A stretch of DNA of 64,000 nucleotides from NCBI GenBank assembly GCA_026004415.1, contig BPJC01000004.1, forward strand, positions 80,323 to 144,322, given 5' to 3'. The translations under genes and the position numbers were made by a program. The notes below the pieces were generated by a model. That model was not told the origin of the DNA. It ran no database searches and saw only the letters and a program-made list of their open reading frames with translations. This DNA comes from Patescibacteria group bacterium (lineage in GTDB: Bacteria > Patescibacteriota > Microgenomatia > UBA1406 > GWC2-37-13). Below, one piece after another: positions 9,231-17,137 of the stretch; position 1 is the first letter of the stretch, and the number at the start of each line of letters is the position of its first letter.

Positions 9231-11306
9231 TTAAAGTTTTTCAACTAAAGATAAATTAACTCTGCCTAGATCGTCAATCTTAATGACCTTTACCCTCACA
9301 TTATCGCCAACTTTTACAACCTCTGCTGGATCTTTTACAAATTTTTTGCTTAAGTTAGACACATGAATCATACCGTCTTTTCCAGGAAACAGGTTGACTA
9401 TAGCTCCAAAAGGAAGCAATCTGACTACTTGTCCATCGTAGACATCTCCAACCTGCACTTCTTTAATCATATTATTTATATACTCTGACGCAAGATTTAC
9501 TGACTCTTTGTCTATGCCGCTTATGACTGCCCGACCTTGTTCATCAATATTAACCTCAGCTCCGGTTTTGGCAATAATTGATTTTATGGTTTTACCACCT
9601 GGACCAATAACCTCGCCGATCTTATCCTCTGGTAGTTTTATAACAACAATTTTGGGAGCAAATGAAGAAATCTCAGTTCTCGGTGTTGAGATAACAGCTT
9701 GCATTTTTTCCAAAATAAACAATCTAGCTTGTTTTGCTTGCAGAAGAGCCTTTTGTAGCATCTCATCAGTCAAACCTTCATTTTTTACATCAAGCTGAAC
9801 TGCAGTTATGCCTTCAGAAGAACCCGCAACCTTAAAGTCCATCTCGCCTGAAAAGTCTTCAAGTCCTATAATATCGGTCAAAATCCTATAATCATCATCG
9901 GATTTACTGAACAAACCCATAGCAATACCAGCCACCATTGATTTTATAGGAACACCAGCATCCATTAGAGCCAAGGTTGAACCACACACAGAAGCCATTG
10001 AGGTTGATCCATTTGAAGATAACACCTCTGAAACAACTCGTATAGCATATGGAAATTCTTTCTCTGAAGGCAAAACAGGAATCAAAGCCTTTTCTGCCAA
10101 TGCTCCATGACCTATCTCCCTTCTAGAAGGAGAACCAAGCCTTCCAACCTCTCCAACTGAGTATGGAGGCATATAATAATGGTGCATATATCTTTTAATC
10201 TCTTGACCTTCAGAGCTTTCTATAAGCTGTTCAAGTCCTGGAGCGCCTAATGTAGCAACAGATAAAACCTGAGTATTTCCCCTTTGGAATAAACCAGATC
10301 CGTGTGTTCTTGGAAGAATAGAAACATCTACTTGAATCGGTCTAATCTCATCAAAATTTCTGCCATCAACTCTTTTGTTATCATCTAAAACAGACTTTCT
10401 AACAAACTCCTTCTCCAGTTTGAAGATAACAGATTCAATATCTTCTAAGTTTTGGTGTTCACTGGCGATTTTCTCTATTAACCTTTGTTTTTCAGACAAG
10501 TACTTTTCATTATTAGATAAACGAAGAGTTACAAGTTGACCCACCTCGTTTAAATATTTATTTTTAAGTTCGTCGCCAACTTCACTAGTCTTATCGTCAA
10601 ACTTCATTTTTTCACTGCCAAACTCTTTTGCAAAAGTTCTTAATTGTTGAATAAGACTTTGGTTATACTCTTTAGCAGATAACACAGCCTTAACAAAAAC
10701 ATCCTCAGGAACCTCTTTTGCCATTGACTCTATCATCACTACTTTTTTATCATTACTAGCTGTAAATAAATCTAGGTTTGAAAACTCTTTCTCATCTTCA
10801 GTAGGATTGTTTATAAACTGTGGGTTTTCACTTTCAATATAAGCTACCTCCGAACCAACTATTGGACCTGAAAAAGGCACCTTTGAGATCATCAGACCTG
10901 CTGAAACAGCTAGCAAAGAAAGAAAATCTAAAGAATGAGATCCATCAACAGATAGCTCGGTTATAATAATCTGAGTTTCATAGTTAAAGTTTTTAGGAAA
11001 AAAAGGTCTAATTGACCTATCAACCAATCGCGATCTTAAAACAACCTCATCGCTTGGTTTACCTTCTCTTTTAATCCATCTTGACCCTTTAATTCTGCCA
11101 CCTGCGTACAGTTTTTCAACATACTCAACCTGTAATGGAACAAAATCTATACCTTCTCTTTGAGGACCCACAACAATAGTAACTAACAGACAGTTACCAC
11201 CTTGTTTGGCCAAAATTGCAGAATCAGCAGATGGAGCAAGTCTTCCAACCTCTAAAACGACATCTGTAGGTTTGGTTTTTATTGTATATTCTTTAACTGT
11301 TTTCAT
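9231..11306 (-). CDS. pnp: Polyribonucleotide nucleotidyltransferase (PNPase)
   Basis: 691 residues with full PNPase architecture: RNase PH domain 1, helical linker, RNase PH domain 2 with SPSRREIGHGALAEKAL and LEDFSGEMDFKVAGS (catalytic Asp region), a KH domain (IGEVIGPGGKTIKSI, near 555) and a C-terminal S1 domain (GDVYDGQVVRLLPFGAIV). It degrades RNA phosphorolytically from the 3' end. It directly follows rpsO, the classical rpsO-pnp pair, ten bases apart, and likely shares its promoter. Length and motifs are complete. Confidence 0.98.
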   Translation of the reverse strand: MKTVKEYTIKTKPTDVVLEVGRLAPSADSAILAKQGGNCLLVTIVVGPQREGIDFVPLQVEYVEKLYAGGRIKGSRWIKREGKPSDEVVLRSRLVDRSIRPFFPKNFNYETQIIITELSVDGSHSLDFLSLLAVSAGLMISKVPFSGPIVGSEVAYIESENPQFINNPTEDEKEFSNLDLFTASNDKKVVMIESMAKEVPEDVFVKAVLSAKEYNQSLIQQLRTFAKEFGSEKMKFDDKTSEVGDELKNKYLNEVGQLVTLRLSNNEKYLSEKQRLIEKIASEHQNLEDIESVIFKLEKEFVRKSVLDDNKRVDGRNFDEIRPIQVDVSILPRTHGSGLFQRGNTQVLSVATLGAPGLEQLIESSEGQEIKRYMHHYYMPPYSVGEVGRLGSPSRREIGHGALAEKALIPVLPSEKEFPYAIRVVSEVLSSNGSTSMASVCGSTLALMDAGVPIKSMVAGIAMGLFSKSDDDYRILTDIIGLEDFSGEMDFKVAGSSEGITAVQLDVKNEGLTDEMLQKALLQAKQARLFILEKMQAVISTPRTEISSFAPKIVVIKLPEDKIGEVIGPGGKTIKSIIAKTGAEVNIDEQGRAVISGIDKESVNLASEYINNMIKEVQVGDVYDGQVVRLLPFGAIVNLFPGKDGMIHVSNLSKKFVKDPAEVVKVGDNVRVKVIKIDDLGRVNLSLVEKL

Positions 11307-11316
11307 AATTAATTAA

Positions 11317-11691
11317 TTACTTTTTCAAACCTAATCTGGAGATAAGTTTTGAATACCTTTCCTCATCAAACTGTTTTAAATAATGCAAAAGTCTTCTTCT
11401 TTTAGAAACAACCTTAAGCAAACCTCTTCTGGAGTGGTTATCTTTTTTATTGCTTTCCAGATGCTGAACAAGGTTTTCAATCTTTTTAGTCAACAAAGCA
11501 ATCTGAACCTCAGGAGAACCAGTATCACCTTTATGAATAGCAAACATATCTATAATTTCCTGCTTATTATCTGGAAGTTTTACAACTCCTTTTCCATTAG
11601 TTTTGCTTTTGTTTGGTTTTTGAGTTTTTTCAGATTTTATTCCTGCAGTTTTTTCTGCTGTTTTTTTTGTTTTAGATTCTTCTTTTACCAT
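11317..11691 (-). CDS. rpsO: 30S ribosomal protein S15 with N-terminal Lys-rich extension
   Basis: 124 residues. The S15 core starts near residue 43 ([21 protein letters not shown]) and ends LISRLGLKK; the motif [20 protein letters not shown] binds 16S rRNA helices. The first 40 residues are an extension rich in Lys, Thr and Glu, absent from the usual 88-89-residue S15. The ATG at 11691 is placed twelve bases from a strong promoter, so the extension is within the transcript; no internal ATG precedes the S15 core, so the longer form is preferred. Operon with pnp. Confidence 0.95.
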   Translation of the reverse strand: MVKEESKTKKTAEKTAGIKSEKTQKPNKSKTNGKGVVKLPDNKQEIIDMFAIHKGDTGSPEVQIALLTKKIENLVQHLESNKKDNHSRRGLLKVVSKRRRLLHYLKQFDEERYSKLISRLGLKK

Positions 11692-11702
11692 AATAGTAAA
11701 GT

Positions 11703-11731
11703 ATTATACATTAAAGAAACTAATAATACAA
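11703..11731 (-). promoter_or_regulatory. Promoter for rpsO-pnp
   Basis: Minus strand -35 TTGTAT (11726-11731), exactly 17 bases, and consensus -10 TATAAT (11703-11708). The rpsO ATG starts eleven bases after the -10 box, leaving a leader of about four to five bases and no ribosome site. Confidence 0.65.
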
Positions 11732-11762
11732 GATTTTAAAATTTTACATTGCTTTTATTTTT

Positions 11763-13883
11763 TTAAAAACAATGTAAAAAAATGTCAAAACAAGTATGCC
11801 AAAACCCAAAAACTGCAAGTACTGAGGCCAAAAAAACAATTATAATTTGTATCGGTTTTTCATTTTCCGTTTCTTCAATAAGCACTTTGTCAATTTCCCA
11901 TCCATTTGCCCAATTATTTACCAAAACATGCTCCTTTATCTCTTTGCCGAAAATAAAAGGAAAATAAATATCAATCCAATTTTTTATTTCTAATTTTGAA
12001 TTTTTAATTTGAAAAGCCTTCCAACCGGAGTGATAGGATTGGGAGAGGTAAATAATTAAGTTATCTTGGGTTTTCAAATTTTTTGGGAGTTTGACTTCGT
12101 ACAAAAAATAGCTGTGTTTTTTAGTTTCGAAAGAATAAAGATCTTGTTTAGAAGATTTTGTATTTTCTGGATTAAAATCTTTTTTTATAAATTTTAGAGA
12201 TTTTAAATACCAGTAAGGTACTTGATAAATTTCTACGCTTTTTAAAATATTTTCAACTTTTTCCTTACCTTCAGAGATATTATCAAAAAAAATTTCATAA
12301 TTTAATTCATAACTACCTCTCCGTGGTATTATAAAATAGTAAGTTTTTTCTTTTCCATCATTTTCCAAATAAGTTTCAAGGTCACTTTTTTTTGTTGTTT
12401 TATTAATAAAATTCACTAAAAAGCCTCTTATATTATCATTTTTAACCTTAACTTTAACTAAATAACCATTTCTTAATAACATATTCGAGGTTACAACTTT
12501 AATACAGTTGTGGGAATTGATTGATGTTAAAACAAATTCATTATTTGATTTATTTAATTTAGCTAAACCTTCAGAGTTTTTATTACAAGCATTATTTTCT
12601 TGATTAATAAATTGTGGGTCATTTTTACTATCATAAATAAGAGTTTTTTCTTTTGGAATTTTGATTTTTAATTGTTTATTTTCAATTAACAAATCTATAT
12701 CAAAATCTAATGCTTTTTCTTGTTTTAGGATTTTAAATTCATAATTGTTTCTTTTTTCGACCAGTTTATATTGATGGTTATTTTTAGGAACATTGGCTAA
12801 AAAGTAAAGATAATTGCTGTCTTCTATTATTTTGTGTTCAAAATCTGAAGGCAATTTTCCGCTGAATAAGCTTCTAAATGGATAATACACATTTGGTTCT
12901 TGATTTTTTGAAGTTAAATAATCTCCAAAATCTAAATAAGCTTGGTCTAAATTATTATAATTGTATTCGGGGTGGATATTGAGTAAATTTGTCTTTATCT
13001 CAATAAAATTTTTTAAATCTTTACCAGTTAATTTGAAAACTTTAATATTGTTAAATTGAAAAATTTTTTTTACCAAACCAGTTTTTTTAATTAGATCCTC
13101 ATAAACTTCATAATCAATTTTCTTGCCAGCATTGTTTAAAATATTTTTATCTAAATAAATCCAAGAGATATCATATTTTTCTAAAACTTTTCTCAAAAGA
13201 AAAGAATTATTACTAAATATTGCTTGTTCTAATTCCCAGTAAAAATTTTCGTTTTGTTTACCCCAAGGAGTAAAAGCTAAATCAGTTATTGGTTGCGGTA
13301 TTCCATACCAAATGAAGCCAGAATTTATTGTTCCCCATTTAGGTTGTACCCAAGCCCAGTACCAAGGAATAGGCAGTATTGCTATTCTTTGATTTTTGTC
13401 TTGTTTTTGGAAAAAATCAAAGACTTGGAAATATTCATCAGGGATTTTAACTGCTAGATCTTCATAAAATAAATGACCTTTAAAAGCAGGAAGAGAATGG
13501 AAAATAATGATAATAAAAAAAATTATCGCCAAAATTTTTTTTATTTTATCATTTTTAAGATATTCAAAAAGATAGAAAATTCCTAAACCAATCATTATTG
13601 AGTATGACAAAGCATAAATGATAGAAAATTTTGTAAATGTAAAGCGAAAGATTGTTGCAAATAAAGGAATATATTTTCTAGCTAATTCGGTAATTAAGCT
13701 AAATATTGGAACATCAGTTGCTAGCATAGTTAAAGAAAAGAAATACAAAACCACAAATGGTAAGTATTTTTTGTTTTTATTTTTTAGAGTATTAAAAATC
13801 CCAAATAATGCTAAAAAGAAAAAAACAAAACAAGTGGCTTTATAAAAAGGACTATCAATATGTTTTCTCCAATCAATCATCAT
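11763..13883 (-). CDS. Large GT-C-like membrane protein, C-terminal part (third frame segment)
   Basis: 706 residues in this frame: about six hydrophobic segments in the first 150, then a long extracytoplasmic beta-rich region (about 150-660), then a last membrane helix near the C terminus. The sequence is continuous with the two preceding frame segments if one A is removed at plus-strand T 13899-13905, reading ...YVDFMMIDWRKHID. The full protein would have about 950 residues and resembles large arabinofuranosyltransferase/YfhO-like GT-C proteins, but I see no catalytic motif that fixes this. Two frame breaks in one gene could mean decay. Its codons are noticeably more T-rich than those of pnp or pyrG. 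Confidence 0.6.
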   Translation of the reverse strand: MMIDWRKHIDSPFYKATCFVFFFLALFGIFNTLKNKNKKYLPFVVLYFFSLTMLATDVPIFSLITELARKYIPLFATIFRFTFTKFSIIYALSYSIMIGLGIFYLFEYLKNDKIKKILAIIFFIIIIFHSLPAFKGHLFYEDLAVKIPDEYFQVFDFFQKQDKNQRIAILPIPWYWAWVQPKWGTINSGFIWYGIPQPITDLAFTPWGKQNENFYWELEQAIFSNNSFLLRKVLEKYDISWIYLDKNILNNAGKKIDYEVYEDLIKKTGLVKKIFQFNNIKVFKLTGKDLKNFIEIKTNLLNIHPEYNYNNLDQAYLDFGDYLTSKNQEPNVYYPFRSLFSGKLPSDFEHKIIEDSNYLYFLANVPKNNHQYKLVEKRNNYEFKILKQEKALDFDIDLLIENKQLKIKIPKEKTLIYDSKNDPQFINQENNACNKNSEGLAKLNKSNNEFVLTSINSHNCIKVVTSNMLLRNGYLVKVKVKNDNIRGFLVNFINKTTKKSDLETYLENDGKEKTYYFIIPRRGSYELNYEIFFDNISEGKEKVENILKSVEIYQVPYWYLKSLKFIKKDFNPENTKSSKQDLYSFETKKHSYFLYEVKLPKNLKTQDNLIIYLSQSYHSGWKAFQIKNSKLEIKNWIDIYFPFIFGKEIKEHVLVNNWANGWEIDKVLIEETENEKPIQIIIVFLASVLAVFGFWHTCFDIFLHCF

Positions 13884-13887
13884 AAAG

Positions 13888-14304
13888 TCAACATAACCTT
13901 TTTTTGTGTTTCAAATACTTAAAATCAATTGTTAGGCTCTTCATATAAATAATATCGGCAAGATTGGCATATTTTTTATTGCGGTAAAAGATGTCATTAC
14001 TTGCCATTTGATAGTTTTTGGCATTAGCAACAGTTTTTGAATAAGTCAAAAATGAATAGGTTGTTGGTAAAAGCCAAAATGCATTAACAATCAAAATTGT
14101 TAAAAATGCAACTAAAGTATTTTTTAAATCTTTTGGCTTTAAAAAAATATTTGTTAATAAAAAAACAGAAACCCCTAAAAGATATACCGCAAATAATGTG
14201 GGTATGTGAGCTTGAGAGGTAGTTAAAAGTAAAATTAGAGCAAAGATAATCAATCCTTTTTTTCTTTTTTTTGAAGAAAATTTAATAATGATAAAAAAAG
14301 CCAC
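13888..14304 (-). CDS. Large GT-C-like membrane protein, middle part (second frame segment)
   Basis: Middle segment of the broken gene: hydrophobic helices (GLIIFALILLLTTSQAHIP and following) and a loop. Its first codons overlap the N-terminal segment near 14257-14272, where two T runs of seven and eight lie; one more base in the seven-run would join the frames as ...LQKKEKKGLIIF. It ends at 13888 because of the T7 run at 13899-13905. It has no start of its own that is preceded by a ribosome site, so it is not an independent gene. Confidence 0.55.
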   Translation of the reverse strand: MAFFIIIKFSSKKRKKGLIIFALILLLTTSQAHIPTLFAVYLLGVSVFLLTNIFLKPKDLKNTLVAFLTILIVNAFWLLPTTYSFLTYSKTVANAKNYQMASNDIFYRNKKYANLADIIYMKSLTIDFKYLKHKKRLC

Positions 14305-14762
14305 GGTAAAGCACTAAAATGAATTACAAATGGTTCAAAAGGTAGAAAAAATTGCTGAATAATATAAAAGTTTAAGAGATAAAATAGTGCGCTTAAAATA
14401 CTGATAAATTTATTTTTTATAATTTTTTTAAGTAATAAATATTGACCCAATCCTCCTAAAAAATATAAAGAAAATACAAAAAACCAACGGACAAATGAGA
14501 TAGGAAAAAACAAAGAAATAAAAAATCTATATAAATCATGAATTAAATTAGCGGCGTGTGAAAAATTATCCAAAGCACCAAGTCCTCGATAATGTTGCCA
14601 AGAAGAAAATAATGTTCTTGTAATATTTTCCTTAAAATTAAATTCAGGGAAAAGATTATCCCAGCCAATAAGATATGTTTCAGATTTATAATTAATAAAA
14701 AATAATATTCCTGATGAAAGTAAAATTAAAGAGAGGAAAAAAATTTTTTTTAATAGACTCAT
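14250..14762 (-). CDS. Large GT-C-like membrane protein, N-terminal part (first frame segment)
   Basis: 170 residues: a first membrane helix (about 5-24), a loop with YLIGWDNLFPEFNF, the acidic region in which GT-C enzymes carry their catalytic Asp, then three more helices. Frame is lost after LLNFLQKKEKK in an A7 run (plus strand T 14257-14263). The start ATG at 14762 follows the GT2 gene by eleven bases, so both are one operon. Taken with the next two segments it forms one gene that is either decaying or mis-sequenced at homopolymers. Confidence 0.6.
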   Translation of the reverse strand: MSLLKKIFFLSLILLSSGILFFINYKSETYLIGWDNLFPEFNFKENITRTLFSSWQHYRGLGALDNFSHAANLIHDLYRFFISLFFPISFVRWFFVFSLYFLGGLGQYLLLKKIIKNKFISILSALFYLLNFYIIQQFFLPFEPFVIHFSALPWLFLSLLNFLQKKEKKD

Positions 14763-14773
14763 ATATCTTTATT

Positions 14774-15688
14774 TTAGCGGAAAGCAAAATGAAATTTTGA
14801 GAGAAAATATTCAAAAGAAAGTTTTTTAATTAATAATTTTTTTAGTAAAGGCATTTTAAAACGCCAGAATTCATAGAGAGAAATTATTAAAAAATTTGGC
14901 AAAAAAGAAACAATTAAAATTTGAACAATATTAATAAAAATACCTCTAATTGATGGTTTATAATTCCAATACAGAATTGCTTTAATTCTAGATTTAAAAG
15001 TGAGATAAAATGTTTTTTTTGGATTTTTTAAAGAATTTGAATCGTAATGAATGCGGTATTTATATAGAATTTCCTTAGTATTGGCAAATTTACCTTTTGA
15101 TAGAAGTTTGAAAAAAAGATATGCATCTTCAGCAGTAGTATGATTTTGATAAGAAAACTTTTTAAAAATTTTGGCATAGGTCAAAATAGTTGCATGTTGA
15201 ATAGGCATAATTTCTATCATTTTTTTATAAATTGTTTGATGATCACAAGGGAAAAATTTTTTAGCTATAGATTTACCTTTTGTGTTAATTATTTCCACTT
15301 GTGTTCCAACTAAAATAACATCTTTATGTTTATTAAGATATTTAATTTGTTTTTCTAATCTTTGAGGATGAGAGATATCATCTGCGTCCATTCGCGCAAT
15401 ATAGTATCCTCTTGCTTTTTTTAAACCTAGATTTAATGCAGAAGCTAGTCCCTTATGTTTTGGTAAGCGAAAAATTTTGATTCTCTTATCTTTTTGACTA
15501 TATTTTTTTAATATCTGCCAACTTTTATCTTTTGAACGATCATCAATAGCGATTAATTCCCAGTTTTTATATGTTTGTTTTCTAATACTTTCAATTGCTT
15601 CCACTAAGAAATTGCCTGCATTATAAACAGGCATAATTACAGAAACTAAAGGATTATTTCCCCTCTTCTTTGAATTATTGCTTTTCAT
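14774..15688 (-). CDS. Family 2 glycosyltransferase
   Basis: 304 residues. GT-A fold motifs: PLVSVIMPVYNAGNFLVEAI at the N terminus, WELIAIDDRSKD (nucleotide-sugar site), and the DXD-type ARMDADDISHP near residue 95. The C terminus carries one hydrophobic stretch. It transfers a sugar from an NDP-sugar at the inner membrane face; the acceptor is unknown. I take the ATG at 15688, which has GAGG six bases before it, over an ATG 21 bases upstream. It is followed by the broken GT-C gene; both belong to an AT-rich block between rpsO and the GC-rich island. Confidence 0.9.
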   Translation of the reverse strand: MKSNNSKKRGNNPLVSVIMPVYNAGNFLVEAIESIRKQTYKNWELIAIDDRSKDKSWQILKKYSQKDKRIKIFRLPKHKGLASALNLGLKKARGYYIARMDADDISHPQRLEKQIKYLNKHKDVILVGTQVEIINTKGKSIAKKFFPCDHQTIYKKMIEIMPIQHATILTYAKIFKKFSYQNHTTAEDAYLFFKLLSKGKFANTKEILYKYRIHYDSNSLKNPKKTFYLTFKSRIKAILYWNYKPSIRGIFINIVQILIVSFLPNFLIISLYEFWRFKMPLLKKLLIKKLSFEYFLSKFHFAFR

Positions 15689-15761
15689 TTTTCCTCTACC
15701 AACAACCATTTTAGTTGTTGATATAGGAAAAATGAGGCCTTTTCGGATTTTTATTTATTAT

Positions 15762-15838
15762 CTGGCGTAAAGCCAGGGTCCACTTCATTGTGGACCAATC
15801 CTAGGCTGTATTCTCCCTTTTGATCGGGAGAATTACAG
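15762..15838 (-). other. Three tandem stem-loops downstream of the island genes
   Basis: On the minus strand in order: stem CTGTA/TACAG plus TTCTCCC/GGGAGAA with one bulged base (15806-15838), GGTCCAC/GTGGACC with a six-base loop (15777-15796) and CTGGC/GCCAG with a five-base loop (15762-15776); the last two touch. No T run follows, so none is a standard terminator on either strand. They may be a 3' stabilising structure of the island transcript. A 12-base palindrome TTAACATGTTAA lies at 15851-15862. Confidence 0.5.
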
Positions 15839-15872
15839 TCAGGGCCTCTATTAACATGTTAAGGATCAGGTT

Positions 15873-16427
15873 TCAGGGCCGTTGAACAATGTAGGCATGA
15901 CCGTTGCTTCGACTGGGTGTTTTATAAACCCATTCAAACACACTTCCTGTCTCGATACGGCCGTTGCCGGATGGCACGAGACGACCGTCCACGCGAATGG
16001 GGTTCCCTGCAACGCTGTCGAACAGTAATGTGACTGGGCTTGGAAATTCAGTTCTACAATACGCTGTATTGACCCAGATGGCACTAGACAAAGAATCATC
16101 CATGTACCCTCTGAGTTGGACTGGATCCCAAGCCAGCGAATGCGTTGCTACGCCGTCTGTCAGCTGGGTGACTCCCAACTGACAGAAAGCTTCAATTGGT
16201 TTAATGACGGCCGTCGCTGCGGTCGTGGGCTCGACCGTCGCCGTGGCCGTCGCTGTTGGTGTGTCCGTCGGCGTGTCAGTGGATGTGTCCGTCGGCGTGT
16301 CAGTGGGTGTGGCCGTGGGTGCCGCCGTCGGTGCAGGTATGGCTGGCGCTGGTCGTAGCCAGCCCGGCCAGAGGAAGGCTCCAACGGCCAACACGACCAC
16401 TAAAACTGTCAGAAGCAGTCGAATCAT
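15873..16427 (-). CDS. Predicted secreted or anchored Thr/Pro-rich protein of the GC-rich island
   Basis: 184 residues: an N-terminal membrane helix or signal anchor (about 2-20), a spacer of repeated TPTDTP-type units (about 28-68), then a roughly 110-residue extracytoplasmic domain with two Cys and aromatic residues near the end. A strong ribosome site (AAGGAGGTGG) precedes the ATG by four bases, and the site follows the zinc-ribbon stop codon closely, so the two genes form an operon. I do not recognise the C-terminal domain. GC content is far above the surroundings: I count 43 G+C in the 60 bases 16321-16380. The Thr/Pro spacer resembles those of Chloroflexota-type surface proteins, which suggests transfer but does not prove it. 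Confidence 0.75.
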   Translation of the reverse strand: MIRLLLTVLVVVLAVGAFLWPGWLRPAPAIPAPTAAPTATPTDTPTDTSTDTPTDTPTATATATVEPTTAATAVIKPIEAFCQLGVTQLTDGVATHSLAWDPVQLRGYMDDSLSSAIWVNTAYCRTEFPSPVTLLFDSVAGNPIRVDGRLVPSGNGRIETGSVFEWVYKTPSRSNGHAYIVQRP

Positions 16428-16446
16428 GTTCCACCTCCTTTTTACT

Positions 16447-16608
16447 CTACCACCACTTGTCCATGAACTTCTTTATCCGTTGGTGAAAAGATTCCTGAGT
16501 CTGATGCGGATATTGGCGTTTCCGCGATGTTAGCTTTGCTCCACATCTACATTTTTCTGCTTCCTTCTTCACAAATTTGCCACATTTTGGGCACTTCGGT
16601 GTTGCCAT
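16447..16608 (-). CDS. Small zinc-ribbon protein (53 residues)
   Basis: Read directly from the sequence: ATG at 16608 to TAG at 16447. The protein begins MATPKCPKCGKFVKKEAEK and has CPKC followed eleven residues later by CRCG, two Cys pairs of a zinc ribbon; the rest is basic and ends KKFMDKWW. A near-ideal ribosome site (AAGGAGGTGA) sits three bases before the ATG. That site is also one strand of a 12-base inverted repeat with 16893-16904, so it could be masked by pairing. The next gene follows after 19 bases. Function is unknown; DNA, RNA or protein binding are all possible. Confidence 0.75.
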   Translation of the reverse strand: MATPKCPKCGKFVKKEAEKCRCGAKLTSRKRQYPHQTQESFHQRIKKFMDKWW

Positions 16609-16610
16609 GA

Positions 16611-16904
16611 TTCACCTCCTTGTTAGAATTTGTTGATAGGGCATTCGCCCACTCTGAGGAGAAAGAGCGTCTTGGAACTTGGAACGTGGAACGTAAAATT
16701 TATTTTTTTGGGAATGTTTGCGAATTAGACTGTATAAGATTTTTGCTAATTTGTTTATCTCTTTCATCATTTCTTGATAAAACTTTTTTTCTATAAGCTT
16801 AAACTGTTCTTTAATCATATCATGTTCTAAGTTCTAAGTTCCACGTTCTATATTTTTCTCCCCAAGGTGGGCGAGCCCTATCCGGATTACTTCAAGGAGG
16901 TGAA
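16611..16904. repeat. Element with long imperfect inverted repeats (MITE-like or regulatory fold-back)
   Basis: The ends match in inverted orientation in blocks: TTCACCTCCTTG (16611-16622) with 16893-16904, perfect over 12 bases; GATAGGGC (16635-16642) with 16875-16882; GCCCAC (16647-16652) with 16867-16872; GGAGAAA (16658-16664) with 16855-16861. Further in, GGAACTTGGAACGTGGAAC-like repeats face copies near 16826-16848. The AT-rich centre holds a short broken coding remnant. No target-site duplication could be established. In minus-strand RNA the repeat folds into one long hairpin that takes in the zinc-ribbon ribosome site. Confidence 0.6.
16612..16818 (-). pseudogene. Possible remnant of a four-helix-bundle (S23-like) gene
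   Basis: A 68-codon frame. The first 40 residues are a charged helix (KEQFKLIEKKFYQEMMKEIN, then LAKILYSLIRKH) like the final helix of the four-helix-bundle S23/Avd-type proteins. It then reads through the GTTCCACGTTCC repeat as FYVPRSKFQD, a read-through often seen where these genes abut such repeats. No ribosome site precedes the ATG and there is no N-terminal part, so I consider it a remnant. This assignment is inference from a short match in style, not a clear homology. Confidence 0.3.
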
Positions 16905-17131
16905 CCAATTTTTTCGAACCACGCCGTTGCCACGCAACGACCGTTTATAGTTGACCCGTAACCTGACCCCGTTGGGATTTTCTCCTGATAACCTTCTCTC
17001 CAACGCAAGCAAATTGCGTTGGTTAGGTTTCCGGACTAAATCCCTTTTTAAAGGTGCCCCGGTCTAAATTACCGGGAAGCAATTTTCCCGGCCTTTAAAC
17101 CGGACAACCATCTGCCTCTGCAGATAATATG
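16893..17131 (-). ncRNA. Structured 5' leader RNA of the GC-rich island
   Basis: Minus-strand RNA between the island promoter and the first gene is filled with stems: ATCTGC/GCAGAT at the 5' end (17110-17125), CCGGGAA/TTCCCGG (17072-17091), CCAACGCAA/TTGCGTTGG (17000-17022) and CGTTGC/GCAACG (16925-16939). The part 17026-17109 has two mutually exclusive folds. In fold A, 17059-17068 pairs with 17094-17103, ten pairs including a G-U that would be A-C on the plus strand, which supports the minus strand as the RNA. In fold B, 17026-17034 pairs with 17100-17109 and 17047-17054 with 17092-17099. It does not match riboswitch, tmRNA, RNase P or intron signatures I know. Confidence 0.5.
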
Positions 17132-17137
17132 ACTTAT

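Noticed and set aside
15762..15838. Intrinsic terminators
   Set aside because: Stems are strong, but no T run follows on either strand.
16116..16533. Plus-strand open frames with Arg/Val/Gly repeats across the GC-rich island
   Set aside because: They are the antisense reading of the Thr/Pro repeat codons of the minus-strand gene and have no ribosome site.
16893..16905. Ribosome site on the plus strand (AAGGAGGTGAAC)
   Set aside because: No start codon or open frame follows; it is the arm complementary to the zinc-ribbon ribosome site.
16893..17131. Group I or group II intron, tmRNA or RNase P RNA in the island leader
   Set aside because: Short look-alikes such as TTTAGTCC exist, but no domain V, P7 core, tag frame or RNase P core could be completed.
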